DNA from: Rhizobium sp. RU36D | Lineage (GTDB): Bacteria > Pseudomonadota > Alphaproteobacteria > Rhizobiales > Rhizobiaceae | Length of the DNA: 64,000 nucleotides | Direction of reading: 5' to 3' | NCBI RefSeq assembly: GCF_900176345.1 | Contig: NZ_FWXU01000004.1 | Location: 62,001-126,000, forward strand | In this document: positions 1-8,240 of the stretch, one piece after another | How the letters are laid out: every line of letters starts with the position of its first letter | Position numbering within the stretch: the stretch's first letter is position 1 | Translations under genes and position numbers: made by a program | Notes under the pieces: model-generated | The model's database searches: none | Seen by the model: the letters and a program-made list of their open reading frames with translations, nothing else | Told to the model about the DNA's origin: nothing

Positions 1-2
1 GG

Positions 3-146
3 ATCGAGCGGCCGGTGCGCGCGCGCATCCGCGCCGACCTGCTGGCGCCCGGTCTCAAAGATGTCACCGTCCGTGTTAGCCAACAGGATATTTTGGTGTT
101 TGAAAAAAGCGTTCAAAGGCCTTACATCGGTGGAACGCAAAACTAA
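3..146 (+). CDS. C-terminal end of an unidentified protein (5' truncated)
   Basis: An open frame enters from the left edge and stops with TAA just before tatA, giving 47 residues that end in RPYIGGTQN. I do not recognise the family. In relatives scpB often lies upstream of tatABC, but this tail shows nothing I can tie to ScpB. The stop codon sits against the tatA Shine-Dalgarno sequence, so the gene is probably co-transcribed with tatA. Confidence 0.4.
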   Translation: MERPVRARIRADLLAPGLKDVTVRVSQQDILVFEKSVQRPYIGGTQN

Positions 147-158
147 GGAGTTGCAGCA

Positions 159-362
159 ATGGGTTCTTTTAGCATGTGGCACTGGCTGATCGTCCTGGTG
201 ATCGTGCTCCTTCTGTTCGGCCGCGGCAAGATCCCGGAACTGATGGGCGACGTCGCCAAGGGTATCAAGAGCTTCAAGAAGGGCATTACTGACGACGACA
301 GTGCCGACCAGCAGCAGCAGCCTGCGAAGACCGTCGACCACAAGGCCGACGAGGTCAAGTAA
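159..362 (+). CDS. tatA: TatA, twin-arginine translocase pore subunit
   Basis: TatA oligomers form the passage for folded proteins carrying twin-arginine signals across the inner membrane. The 67-residue protein has the family layout: a short N-terminal membrane helix (about residues 6-20), the [16 protein letters not shown] hinge and amphipathic helix (20-35), then a charged tail with a run of four glutamines. An AGGAG site lies 9 bases before the ATG. It is first of tatA-tatB-tatC, with a 57-bp gap to tatB. Size and motifs fit TatA, and the following TatB makes a TatB assignment unlikely. Confidence 0.95.
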   Translation: MGSFSMWHWLIVLVIVLLLFGRGKIPELMGDVAKGIKSFKKGITDDDSADQQQQPAKTVDHKADEVK

Positions 363-419
363 CCCCCTGGCGGGAAATCCTGCGGCCTTCACCGGCCGCA
401 CCGGCTTTGGAGCCCATGA

Positions 420-1283
420 ATGCTGGATATTGGCTGGACCGAGCTGCTTGTCATCGCGGTCATTCTGATTGTTGTCGTGGGCCCCAAAGACCTGCCGCCG
501 ATGCTTCGTGCCTTCGGCAAGATGACCACGAGGCTTCGCAAGACTGCGGGCGAGTTTCGCTCGCAGTTCGATGAGGCTCTGCGCGAGGCCGAGCTGGATG
601 ACGTTCGCAAGACGATCTCCGACGTGCGCGGCCTCAACCCCGCCAATTCGTTGCGCGAGGCCATCAACCCGCTGCGGCAGATGGGTCAGGAGATCAAGGC
701 CGATCTTCAGCGGGCCACTGCGATCGAGATGACGCAGGATACCGGTGAGGACGCCGAGGAAGACTTGGTGGAAATGCTGTCGCCAGACCCGGCGCCGGCG
801 CCAACGTCACCCGCACAGCCTGCCGCAACTGCTCCGGCTGCGGCTACCCCGAATGCAGCGGCTGCAGGTGCGACCCCGGCGCCCGCAACACCGGTTTCGC
901 CTGTTGCGAATGCCAGCCCTGCTGCACCTGCCTCTCCGGCAAGCCCGCCAACGGCCAGCGCTCCTGCCGTTGCTGCACCACAGCCGGCGGTTCAAACCTC
1001 TCAGACGACCGTGTCGGCCTCGACGCTGGCAAGTGTGCCCCCGGAACTGGTGGCTGCTCCTGCGCCGGTGGCCGCGGCTGCCAATGCGCCTGCGACGCCC
1101 ATGGCCGACCCGGCACCGGCCGCAAAGCCGAAGAGGGTGACGAAGAAGACGACCGAGCCAAAGCCGGCAAAGCCCGTTGCTGCCAAGAAGGCGGTATCCG
1201 AGGCCGTATCTGACAAGGCCGATGCGCCGAAGATAGCAGCACCGCGCAAAAAGCCCTCGACCACGAAGAAGGACCAAGCATGA
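420..1283 (+). CDS. tatB: TatB, twin-arginine translocase receptor subunit
   Basis: TatB works with TatC as the receptor for twin-arginine signal peptides. Residues 1-22 show the TatB signature: Glu8, a membrane helix and Gly21-Pro22, followed by an amphipathic helix to about residue 60. From about residue 115 onward the protein is a low-complexity tail rich in alanine, proline, threonine and later lysine. This makes it 287 residues, well above the roughly 170 of E. coli TatB. The stop overlaps the start of tatC (ATGA), which implies translational coupling. Long Ala/Pro tails are common in alphaproteobacterial TatB, so I read this as normal variation. Confidence 0.93.
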   Translation: MLDIGWTELLVIAVILIVVVGPKDLPPMLRAFGKMTTRLRKTAGEFRSQFDEALREAELDDVRKTISDVRGLNPANSLREAINPLRQMGQEIKADLQRATAIEMTQDTGEDAEEDLVEMLSPDPAPAPTSPAQPAATAPAAATPNAAAAGATPAPATPVSPVANASPAAPASPASPPTASAPAVAAPQPAVQTSQTTVSASTLASVPPELVAAPAPVAAAANAPATPMADPAPAAKPKRVTKKTTEPKPAKPVAAKKAVSEAVSDKADAPKIAAPRKKPSTTKKDQA

Positions 1284-2092
1284 GCGCGGATATCGAAGAC
1301 AAGCCGCAGCCGCTCGTCGAGCACCTGATCGAGCTGCGCAGGCGCCTGATCTGGGCCCTAGCCGCCTTCTTCGTCGCATTCATTGTCTGCTTTGCCTTCG
1401 CCAAGGAATTGTTCAATTTCCTGGTCGTGCCTTATCGCTGGGCAGTGATCTGGGCCGGATTGGATCCTGCGAAGGCCGAACTGATCTATACTGCACCCCA
1501 GGAATTCTTCTTCACCCAGGTCAAGGTGGCGATGTTCGGGGCCATGGTCATCGCATTTCCGGTGATCGCGTCGCAGATCTACAAGTTCGTAGCGCCGGGC
1601 CTGTACAAGAACGAGCGGGCAGCCTTCCTACCGTTCCTCGTCGCATCGCCCCTGCTTTTCCTGCTTGGCGGCGCGCTGGTCTATGGCTTCTTCACGCCCA
1701 TGGTCATGTGGTTCTTCCTCGCCATGCAGCAGGCGCCGGGCGAAGGCGAGGTGGCGATTTCCCTGATGCCGAAGGTTTCAGAATATCTGAGTCTGATCAT
1801 GACACTGGTATTTTCCTTCGGACTGGTGTTCCAGCTGCCCGTCGTCACCACGCTGCTGGCCCGCGTCGGCATCCTCGAAAGCCAGTGGCTTGCCGAAAAG
1901 CGCAAGTATTTCATCGTGGTGGCTTTTGTCGTTGCGGCCGTGCTGACGCCGCCGGATCCGATCTCCCAGATCGGCCTTGCGCTGCCGACCATCCTTCTTT
2001 ACGAGGTTTCCATCTATGCGGCGCGCATGGTGGAGCGTGGGCGTTCTGAGGCTGCCAAGGCCGAACAGGGCACTGATATCGACAAGGCTTGA
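1280..2092 (+). CDS. tatC: TatC, twin-arginine translocase core subunit
   Basis: TatC is the polytopic core that recognises the twin-arginine motif. The 270 residues include the N-terminal cytoplasmic motif VEHLIELRRRLIW, about six hydrophobic segments, and the conserved P-rich cytoplasmic loop with LTPPDPISQ near residue 215. The ATG overlaps the tatB stop by four bases. A 97-bp gap then separates it from serS. Length and topology are typical. Confidence 0.96.
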   Translation: MSADIEDKPQPLVEHLIELRRRLIWALAAFFVAFIVCFAFAKELFNFLVVPYRWAVIWAGLDPAKAELIYTAPQEFFFTQVKVAMFGAMVIAFPVIASQIYKFVAPGLYKNERAAFLPFLVASPLLFLLGGALVYGFFTPMVMWFFLAMQQAPGEGEVAISLMPKVSEYLSLIMTLVFSFGLVFQLPVVTTLLARVGILESQWLAEKRKYFIVVAFVVAAVLTPPDPISQIGLALPTILLYEVSIYAARMVERGRSEAAKAEQGTDIDKA

Positions 2093-2189
2093 TTGGCCCG
2101 ATCTTCCCCGTCGCGCAGCGGAATGGAGGCCCTCCCACCACTGAGGCGGGCGGGGCCATATCGACCCCGTTGAACGACCTGGAACTGCT

Positions 2190-3473
2190 ATGCTTGACAT
2201 CAAATGGATTCGTGAAAACGCCGAAGCCCTCGACGCCGCCCTGGCAAAGCGCGGGGCCGAGCCGCTCTCGGCCGGTCTGATCGCGCTTGACGAGAAGCGC
2301 CGTTCCGTCGTCCAGGCGCTGCAGGATATGCAGTCGCGCCGCAATGCCGCTTCCAAGGAGATCGGCGCGGCCATGGCCCAGAAGAACACCGAGCTCGCGG
2401 AGAAGCTGAAGGCCGAAGTCGCAGGCCTTAAGGACACCATGCCGGCAGCCGAGGAAGAAGAGCGCCGTGTTTCGGCTGATCTCACTGACCAGCTGTCGCG
2501 CATCCCCAATATTCCACTTGATGATGTGCCCGTTGGCAAGGATGAGCACGATAACGTCGTCGCCCGCGTGGTCGGCCAGAAGCCCGGCTGGAATCATCCG
2601 CCGAAGGAGCATTTCGAAATCGGCGAAGCCCTGGGCTACATGGATTTCGACCGCGCCGCCAAGCTCTCCGGCTCGCGCTTCACGGTACTGACCGGTCCGC
2701 TCGCCAAGCTGGAGCGTGCGCTCGGCCAGTTCATGATCGACCTGCATACGACGGAACACGGCTATACCGAAGTCTCCTCGCCGCTGATGGTGCGCGCCGA
2801 GGCGATGTATGGCACCGGCCAGTTGCCGAAGTTCGAGGAAGACCTGTTCAAGACCACCGACGGTCGCTACCTCATTCCGACCGCCGAGATCACGCTCACC
2901 AATCTCGTGGCCGGCGAAATCCTGGAGCAGGAAAAGCTGCCGTTGCGTTTCACCGCACTGACGCCGTCCTTCCGGTCCGAAGCAGGATCGGCCGGTCGCG
3001 ACACCCGCGGCATGCTGCGTCAGCATCAGTTCTGGAAGTGCGAGCTCGTGTCGATCACCGATGCGGAAAGCTCGATTGCCGAACATGAGCGCATGACCGC
3101 CTGTGCCGAGGAAGTGCTCAAGCGGCTTGGCCTGCATTTCCGCACCATGACGCTTTGCACCGGCGACATGGGCTTCGGCTCGCGCAAGACCTATGACCTG
3201 GAGGTTTGGCTGCCGGGACAGAATGCCTATCGCGAGATTTCGTCTTGCTCGGTCTGCGGGGATTTCCAGGCGCGGCGCATGAATGCCCGCTATCGCGGCA
3301 AGGACGACAAGGGCACGACCTTCGTCCACACGCTGAACGGCTCCGGAACGGCCGTGGGCCGCTGCCTGATCGCGATCATGGAAAACTACCTGAACGAGGA
3401 TGGCTCCATCACCGTGCCTGATGTGCTGCTGCCCTATATGGGCGGCATCACGAAGATCGAGCGGATGGCCTGA
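2190..3473 (+). CDS. serS: Seryl-tRNA synthetase
   Basis: Charges tRNA-Ser (and tRNA-Sec where present) with serine. This class II synthetase has an N-terminal coiled-coil arm (about residues 1-100, with alternating charged helices) that grips the long tRNA variable arm. The catalytic core carries motif 2 ([15 protein letters not shown], about 270) and motif 3 ([16 protein letters not shown], about 388). At 427 residues it has the usual length. The tat-serS-surE order is common in rhizobia. An ATG with no close strong Shine-Dalgarno was kept because the coiled coil starts immediately after it. Confidence 0.97.
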   Translation: MLDIKWIRENAEALDAALAKRGAEPLSAGLIALDEKRRSVVQALQDMQSRRNAASKEIGAAMAQKNTELAEKLKAEVAGLKDTMPAAEEEERRVSADLTDQLSRIPNIPLDDVPVGKDEHDNVVARVVGQKPGWNHPPKEHFEIGEALGYMDFDRAAKLSGSRFTVLTGPLAKLERALGQFMIDLHTTEHGYTEVSSPLMVRAEAMYGTGQLPKFEEDLFKTTDGRYLIPTAEITLTNLVAGEILEQEKLPLRFTALTPSFRSEAGSAGRDTRGMLRQHQFWKCELVSITDAESSIAEHERMTACAEEVLKRLGLHFRTMTLCTGDMGFGSRKTYDLEVWLPGQNAYREISSCSVCGDFQARRMNARYRGKDDKGTTFVHTLNGSGTAVGRCLIAIMENYLNEDGSITVPDVLLPYMGGITKIERMA

Positions 3474-3492
3474 TCGTTAAGAAGAGAGACAG

Positions 3493-4266
3493 ATGCGCAT
3501 TCTCCTGACCAATGACGACGGCATCCATGCGGAAGGGCTTGCGGTCCTGGAGCGGATTGCCCGCAATCTCTCCGACGATGTCTGGGTTGTCGCGCCGGAG
3601 ACCGACCAGAGCGGCCTAGCCCATTCGCTGACGATCTCTGAGCCGTTGCGGCTCAGAAAGATCGATGAGAAGCGTTATGCGCTGCGCGGCACGCCGACCG
3701 ATTGCGTCATCATGGCGGTGCGGGAAGTCATGGGCGGCAAGCCGGACCTGGTGCTGTCGGGCATCAATGTCGGGGCCAATCTGGGCGACGACATCACCTA
3801 TTCCGGTACGGTCGCAGGCGCCATCGAGGGGGCCATGCAGGGCGTGCGGTCCATTGCGCTCAGCCAGCTCTACGACTATGCCAATGGCGGCCGTGTGGTT
3901 CCCTGGGAAGTGGGAGAAAGCCTCGGGCCGGAGTTGATCGACAAGCTGATCAAAGCTGAACTTGCGCCCGGAAGCTTCCTTAACGTCAACTTTCCCCGCT
4001 GCGCGCCTGAGCAGGTGCAGGGTGTAGAAGTCACGGCGCAGGGCAAGCTTGATTTTGGCCTCGATGTCGAAAAGCGTGCTGATGGTCGTGGCTTCCCCTA
4101 TTACTGGCTGCGATTCGGCTCGCGCCTCACCGAGTTTCGCGCCGGCACCGATCTACACGCCATCGAGCACAACAAGATTTCCGTGACGCCGCTCAAGGTC
4201 GACATGACGGACTATGCCGCGCAGGACAATGTGGCCCGCGCGCTGGGTATGGGAGCCGCCGATTGA
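3493..4266 (+). CDS. surE: 5'/3'-nucleotidase SurE
   Basis: SurE is a metal-dependent nucleoside monophosphate phosphatase linked to stationary-phase survival. The N-terminal metal site LTNDDG (residues 5-10) and the conserved [19 protein letters not shown] segment are intact, and the length of 257 is normal. AGAGAGAC precedes the ATG. The last codons overlap the start of pcm, reproducing the widespread surE-pcm pair. Confidence 0.96.
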   Translation: MRILLTNDDGIHAEGLAVLERIARNLSDDVWVVAPETDQSGLAHSLTISEPLRLRKIDEKRYALRGTPTDCVIMAVREVMGGKPDLVLSGINVGANLGDDITYSGTVAGAIEGAMQGVRSIALSQLYDYANGGRVVPWEVGESLGPELIDKLIKAELAPGSFLNVNFPRCAPEQVQGVEVTAQGKLDFGLDVEKRADGRGFPYYWLRFGSRLTEFRAGTDLHAIEHNKISVTPLKVDMTDYAAQDNVARALGMGAAD

Positions 4267-4916
4267 AAACCGGCATGATCGAGAAGGAAGGCTTTGCATC
4301 GCTGGTGCTGAGGCTCCGCGCGGAGGGGATTTCCGATATCGATCTGCTGACGGCCGTGGAGCAGACGCCGCGGTCGCAGTTCGTCCCCCCCGAATTTCTC
4401 GAACAGGCCTATTCCAGCCGCACGCTGCCTATCGAGTGCGGCGCTTTCATGGAGGGCGCCGACCTCGCAGTCCGGCTGATCGACAGGCTGAAGGTCAAGC
4501 CCGGTCAGCGTGTGCTGGAGATCGGTACCGGTAGCGGCTTTACCGCGGGCGTGATCGGGCGGTTGGCCGAACGGGTGATCTCCATCGACAGGTTCCGCAC
4601 CTTGACCGCCGCGGCGCAGCGTCGGCTGGACGCGCTTGGCCTGCGCAACGTGATTCTACGCCAGGCCGATGGATCGAACGGCCTGCCGGGCGAGGGGACT
4701 TTCGACCGCATATTCTCCACGACGGCCTTTCCCGGGGTTCCGCGCTTCATGGCGGAACAACTGGTTTCCGGCGGCGTCATGCTGGCGCCGATCATCCTCT
4801 CCGAAGAACAATGCGTCATGGTCCGCCTGACCAAGACTGGCAGCCGTTTCGAGCGGGAAGACCTGTTCGACGTGCCCTATCTGCCGGTCATTCCGAAGCT
4901 CGCCGTCCATCTCTGA
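4263..4916 (+). CDS. pcm: Protein-L-isoaspartate O-methyltransferase
   Basis: Repairs isoaspartyl residues in aged proteins using S-adenosylmethionine. The Rossmann-type SAM site VLEIGTGSG is at residues 84-92, preceded by the [10 protein letters not shown] substrate region. The stretch TTGA overlaps the surE stop, so the gene may start at TTG 4263 (217 residues) or at ATG 4275 (213 residues). Both are compatible with the domain. surE, pcm and an nlpD-like gene follow each other here as they do in E. coli, which supports all three calls. Confidence 0.92.
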   Translation: MKTGMIEKEGFASLVLRLRAEGISDIDLLTAVEQTPRSQFVPPEFLEQAYSSRTLPIECGAFMEGADLAVRLIDRLKVKPGQRVLEIGTGSGFTAGVIGRLAERVISIDRFRTLTAAAQRRLDALGLRNVILRQADGSNGLPGEGTFDRIFSTTAFPGVPRFMAEQLVSGGVMLAPIILSEEQCVMVRLTKTGSRFEREDLFDVPYLPVIPKLAVHL

Positions 4917-5083
4917 TCCAGGCTCGGATTGCCACGCCGAGGCCTTGCCTCAAGTCCGACGATCCGCCGTCTCTCCGCAAAATTGCTGAAATAGTTGCGA
5001 GCGATTCCCTCGGGTTAACCCAACGGTAATACTAACGCGCTTTAATCTTACCATTGAGCGTTGCGTAATATGTGGGTCGAGTT

Positions 5084-6646
5084 ATGCGTATGAGTGTATC
5101 GCAGAAAGCCGGACTTCCCGTCGCCAGAATCCTTGGCGCGATGTTGTTGGCCGGTGTCGCTTCGGGATGCAGTTCGGATGCGACGCGCTTCAGCGCTATT
5201 TTTACCGACAGTGATCCCCTGACGACGAATTCGGTTCCGCGGCGAACCCTGATGAATATGCGCGGTCAGGCGCCGGTTCCCGCACGCGACGTTGCCTCCG
5301 GTGGCATGGTCGCGCCGGCGCCGCAGCCGGATTATAACAGCCGCCAGCAGGCCCTGTCGCAGCCCTATCCCGGCCAGTCGCCGGCTTATGATCCGATGAG
5401 CACGTCGACGACCTCGCCCGGCGTGTCGCGGATGCCGGTGGCGCCTGCAAGCGTCCAGCGCACCGAGCTTTCGGCCCCGCGGCCAACGGCATCTGCCGCA
5501 CGCGACGCTGCCTTGGCGCAACCCTTCCCCTCGGCTCCCGGAGCACAGGAGACGGCCGCTCATAGCCCTGTGGCCCCGGATCCGGTTGTCACCGGTCAGA
5601 CGCAGCGCGCCGGTGCGGCACCGATGCCGCTGGGTGCGGCGCGCGTCACCCTGGCCCGCGGCGAAACCGTTGGCATTCTCGCGAAGCGTCATGGGGTGAG
5701 CGAACAGGCGATCCTCCAGGCAAACGGCATGACGAGCAGCGCCGAGGCCGCGACCGGTCAATCGCTGATCATCCCCAATGCCGGCATTCCGGGCGCCAGC
5801 GCCCGTGCGGCTGCCGATCCGGCAAGCTTGCCCGGCAATGTGCCGCTGCCGCGCAATGCTCCCGAACAGAAGGTCGCGGTGCTGCCGGGCGCCAATGCGA
5901 CGCGTGACAAGGGCACCGTGGATGCGGCAGGCAAGCCCGTGCCGACGGGTGCGGGTGGCGCGGCTGGAGCAGGCGGAACCTATGTCGTTAAGGAAGGCGA
6001 CACGCTGAACAAGATTGCCAAGGCCACTGGCACGCCGATCAAGGCGCTCAAGGAAGCCAACGGTTTGACCAATGGCGGGATCCGCATCGGCCAGACCCTG
6101 AAGCTGCCAGGCGGCGCGCCGGCCAAGGCGGATCCGGTCAAGACGGCCTCCGTGCCGCCGAAGGCTGACACGCCGAAGCCCGCACCGGCAGCCAGCCAGC
6201 CGGCCCCGACCAAGACGGTCTCGGACGCTGTGTCTGATGATACCAAGGATGCGGCACCCGAAGCCACTGGCATTGGCAAGTATCGCTGGCCGGTTCGCGG
6301 TGCTGTCGTTGCAAGCTATGGCCAGAATGTCGAAGGCAAGCGCAATGATGGTATCGATATCTCCGTGCCGGTTGGAACGCCGGTCAAGGCGGCCGAAAAT
6401 GGCGTGGTCATCTATGCCGGCAACGGTCTGAAGGAACTGGGCAATACCGTCCTGGTGCGTCATGACGACGGCACCGTCACCGTCTACGGCCATGCCGATG
6501 CCATCTCGGTCCAGCGCGGTCAGAAGGTCCAGCGCGGCCAGCAGGTCGCCACATCAGGCATGAGCGGCAATGTGAAGCGTCCGCTTCTCCACTTTCAGGT
6601 CCGCAAGGATGCGACGCCTGTGAACCCCATGGGTTTCCTCGAGTAG
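5084..6646 (+). CDS. NlpD/DipM-like lipoprotein with two LysM domains and a degenerate LytM (M23) domain
   Basis: Probably an envelope protein that controls cell-wall amidases during division rather than cutting wall itself. From ATG 5084 (520 residues) it has a lipoprotein signal with Cys29 (ASGC), a Pro/Ala-rich linker, LysM at about 187-231, LysM at about 299-341 and an M23/LytM domain at about 400-520. Zinc-site residues are partly lost. The HxGxD motif reads NDGID (Asn421 for His) and the HxH motif reads LLH (Leu501 for His), while His470 and His503 remain. NlpD and DipM have similar degeneracy. GTG 5072 and ATG 5090 are alternative starts. The gene follows surE-pcm as nlpD does in enterobacteria. 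Confidence 0.85.
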   Translation: MRMSVSQKAGLPVARILGAMLLAGVASGCSSDATRFSAIFTDSDPLTTNSVPRRTLMNMRGQAPVPARDVASGGMVAPAPQPDYNSRQQALSQPYPGQSPAYDPMSTSTTSPGVSRMPVAPASVQRTELSAPRPTASAARDAALAQPFPSAPGAQETAAHSPVAPDPVVTGQTQRAGAAPMPLGAARVTLARGETVGILAKRHGVSEQAILQANGMTSSAEAATGQSLIIPNAGIPGASARAAADPASLPGNVPLPRNAPEQKVAVLPGANATRDKGTVDAAGKPVPTGAGGAAGAGGTYVVKEGDTLNKIAKATGTPIKALKEANGLTNGGIRIGQTLKLPGGAPAKADPVKTASVPPKADTPKPAPAASQPAPTKTVSDAVSDDTKDAAPEATGIGKYRWPVRGAVVASYGQNVEGKRNDGIDISVPVGTPVKAAENGVVIYAGNGLKELGNTVLVRHDDGTVTVYGHADAISVQRGQKVQRGQQVATSGMSGNVKRPLLHFQVRKDATPVNPMGFLE

Positions 6647-6672
6647 GTATTGCGTTTTGGAGGAAACCAAGG

Positions 6673-6703
6673 AAAAGGCCCGGCAAAAAAACCGGGCCTT
6701 TTT
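6673..6703. terminator. Bidirectional rho-independent terminator
   Basis: A perfect 11-bp stem (AAAAGGCCCGG with its complement) encloses an 8-base A-rich loop and is followed by T residues. It lies between convergent genes, the nlpD-like gene and the DUF815 ATPase, and can serve both. Confidence 0.9.
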
Positions 6704-6729
6704 CACGCTTTCTGACCATGGTGCAGCTA

Positions 6730-7635
6730 TTACTGGCGCTCAATCCGCGTGCCTAGGCGGCTGGCAAGGTCCTGAATATATTGCCAGGCCACGCGGCCGG
6801 AGCGGGCGCCCCGCGTGGTTGCCCATTCCAGCGCCTCGGCATGCAGTTTTTCCCTTGATATGCCGAGATCGAAATGGGAGGCATAGCCATCGATCATGCC
6901 GAGATAGTCGTCCTGGCTGCATTTGTGGAAGCCGAGCCACAGGCCGAAACGGTCCGATAGGGACACCTTTTCCTCAACGGCCTCGGACGGATTGATGGCG
7001 GTCGACTGCTCGTTCTCCATCATGTGGCGCGGCAGCAGGTGGCGGCGGTTGGAGGTGGCGTAGAACAGCACATTATCAGGTCGCCCCTCGATGCCGCCGT
7101 CCAGGGCGGCCTTCAGGGATTTGTAGGCGGTGTCATCGTGATCGAAGGACAGGTCGTCGCAGAAGGCGATGACCCGGTAGGGCGCTGCCTTCAGGATGTC
7201 GAGAAGTGCCGGCAGCGTCGCGATATCCTCGCGATGAACCTCGACCAGCTTCAATTTTTCGTGTCCTGCCGCCCTGATATCCGCATGCACGGCCTTGACC
7301 AGGGATGACTTGCCCATGCCGCGCGCGCCCCAGAGCAGCACATTGTTGGCCGACAGTCCCTCGGCAAAACGCAGCGTGTTCTCATGCAGGATGTCGCGGA
7401 CGCGATCGACGCCGCGAATAAGGGACAAGGCCACGCGGTTCGGCCTCGGCACGGGCTGCAGATGCAGCCGGGTTGGCGCCCAGACAAAGCAGTCGGCAGC
7501 CTCCCAGTCGTTGAAAGCGGGTGGCGGCCCGGCCAGACGCTCCAGCGCGTCTGCCAGCCGCCGGACTTCCTGGAGCAGGGTGTTTATGGGGTCGGTCAAA
7601 TTTGCCTCCTCGATCTCTCGACGGACGATGCTCAT
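6730..7635 (-). CDS. DUF815 family AAA ATPase
   Basis: An ATPase of unknown cellular role. From the ATG at 7635 the Walker A motif GARGMGKSS is at residues 103-111, the Walker B-like FCDDLSF at about 159-165, and a sensor-1 type stretch YATSNRRHLLP follows. The overall layout matches DUF815 proteins of about 290-300 residues (301 here). An upstream in-frame ATG would extend it to 7728, but those 31 residues look non-family. The extension would run into the yajC upstream region, so the shorter start is preferred. It is transcribed alone, against its neighbours. Confidence 0.85.
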   Translation of the reverse strand: MSIVRREIEEANLTDPINTLLQEVRRLADALERLAGPPPAFNDWEAADCFVWAPTRLHLQPVPRPNRVALSLIRGVDRVRDILHENTLRFAEGLSANNVLLWGARGMGKSSLVKAVHADIRAAGHEKLKLVEVHREDIATLPALLDILKAAPYRVIAFCDDLSFDHDDTAYKSLKAALDGGIEGRPDNVLFYATSNRRHLLPRHMMENEQSTAINPSEAVEEKVSLSDRFGLWLGFHKCSQDDYLGMIDGYASHFDLGISREKLHAEALEWATTRGARSGRVAWQYIQDLASRLGTRIERQ

Positions 7636-7810
7636 GGTCCGGATTTCATCGGCGGTAGCATGGCGTTTTTGATGCTGAAAGGTTAATAGCCTTGGAAATG
7701 GTACGGTTGCGCGCCGTTTGTGTTGCATTCGGTCGGCCCATCACTATATTCCGGCGACCCGAAGCGGGGCAGCTGGGCCTACGCCGGTCAAGCTTATTAG
7801 GGAGTCTTTC

Positions 7811-8161
7811 ATGTTTGTTACCGAAGCATTCGCCCAAGGTGCGGAAGCCACGGGTCTGGGCGGAATGGGGTCGGGCCTCGAAATGGTCCTGCTGTTCGCG
7901 CCGCTGATGGTGGTGTGGTATTTCTTCCTGATCCGTCCGCAGCGCCAGCAGATGAAGAAGCGTGAAGAGACCCTGTCTGCGATCCGTCGTGGTGACCAGG
8001 TTGTGCTCGGCGGCGGTCTCGTCGGCAAGGTGACGAAGGTCGTGGACGACAAGGAATTGGAAGTCGAAATCGCCGAAGGCATCAAGGTTCGTGCCGTTCG
8101 CGGTTATGTGGCTGAGGTCCGCGTCAAGGGCGAGCCTGTCAAGGCAGACGCCACTTCCTGA
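7811..8161 (+). CDS. yajC: YajC, Sec translocase accessory subunit
   Basis: YajC is a small inner-membrane partner of SecDF. The 116 residues contain one membrane helix ending in the typical WYFFLIRPQRQQMKKR and the basic-acidic domain RRGDQVVLGGGLVGKV. ATG 7811 is chosen because AGGGAGTC lies just upstream and the family starts there. The frame stays open further 5' to 7718 without family character. Its position before secDF is conserved. Confidence 0.94.
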   Translation: MFVTEAFAQGAEATGLGGMGSGLEMVLLFAPLMVVWYFFLIRPQRQQMKKREETLSAIRRGDQVVLGGGLVGKVTKVVDDKELEVEIAEGIKVRAVRGYVAEVRVKGEPVKADATS

Positions 8162-8171
8162 TCAAGCCTGG

Positions 8172-8191
8172 TGCCGCCGGAAACGGCGGCA
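8172..8191 (+). other. Stem-loop between yajC and secDF
   Basis: An 8-bp GC stem (TGCCGCCG and complement) closes a GAAA tetraloop in the 79-bp yajC-secDF gap. There is no clear T run, so it may be an mRNA processing or attenuation element rather than a full terminator. Confidence 0.4.
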
Positions 8192-8240
8192 TTGCCATTT
8201 TCGGGCCTTGCCGCCCGCCTAACCTGACTTCGAGAGTTTC

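Noticed and set aside
1911-3329. 472-codon minus-strand frame opposite tatC and serS
   Set aside because: Overlaps conserved genes in the other strand; composition rich in Arg, His and Gly as in shadow frames.
5048-6493. 481-codon minus-strand frame opposite the NlpD-like gene
   Set aside because: Arg/Gly/His-rich shadow of a Pro/Ala-rich gene; no ribosome site or family.
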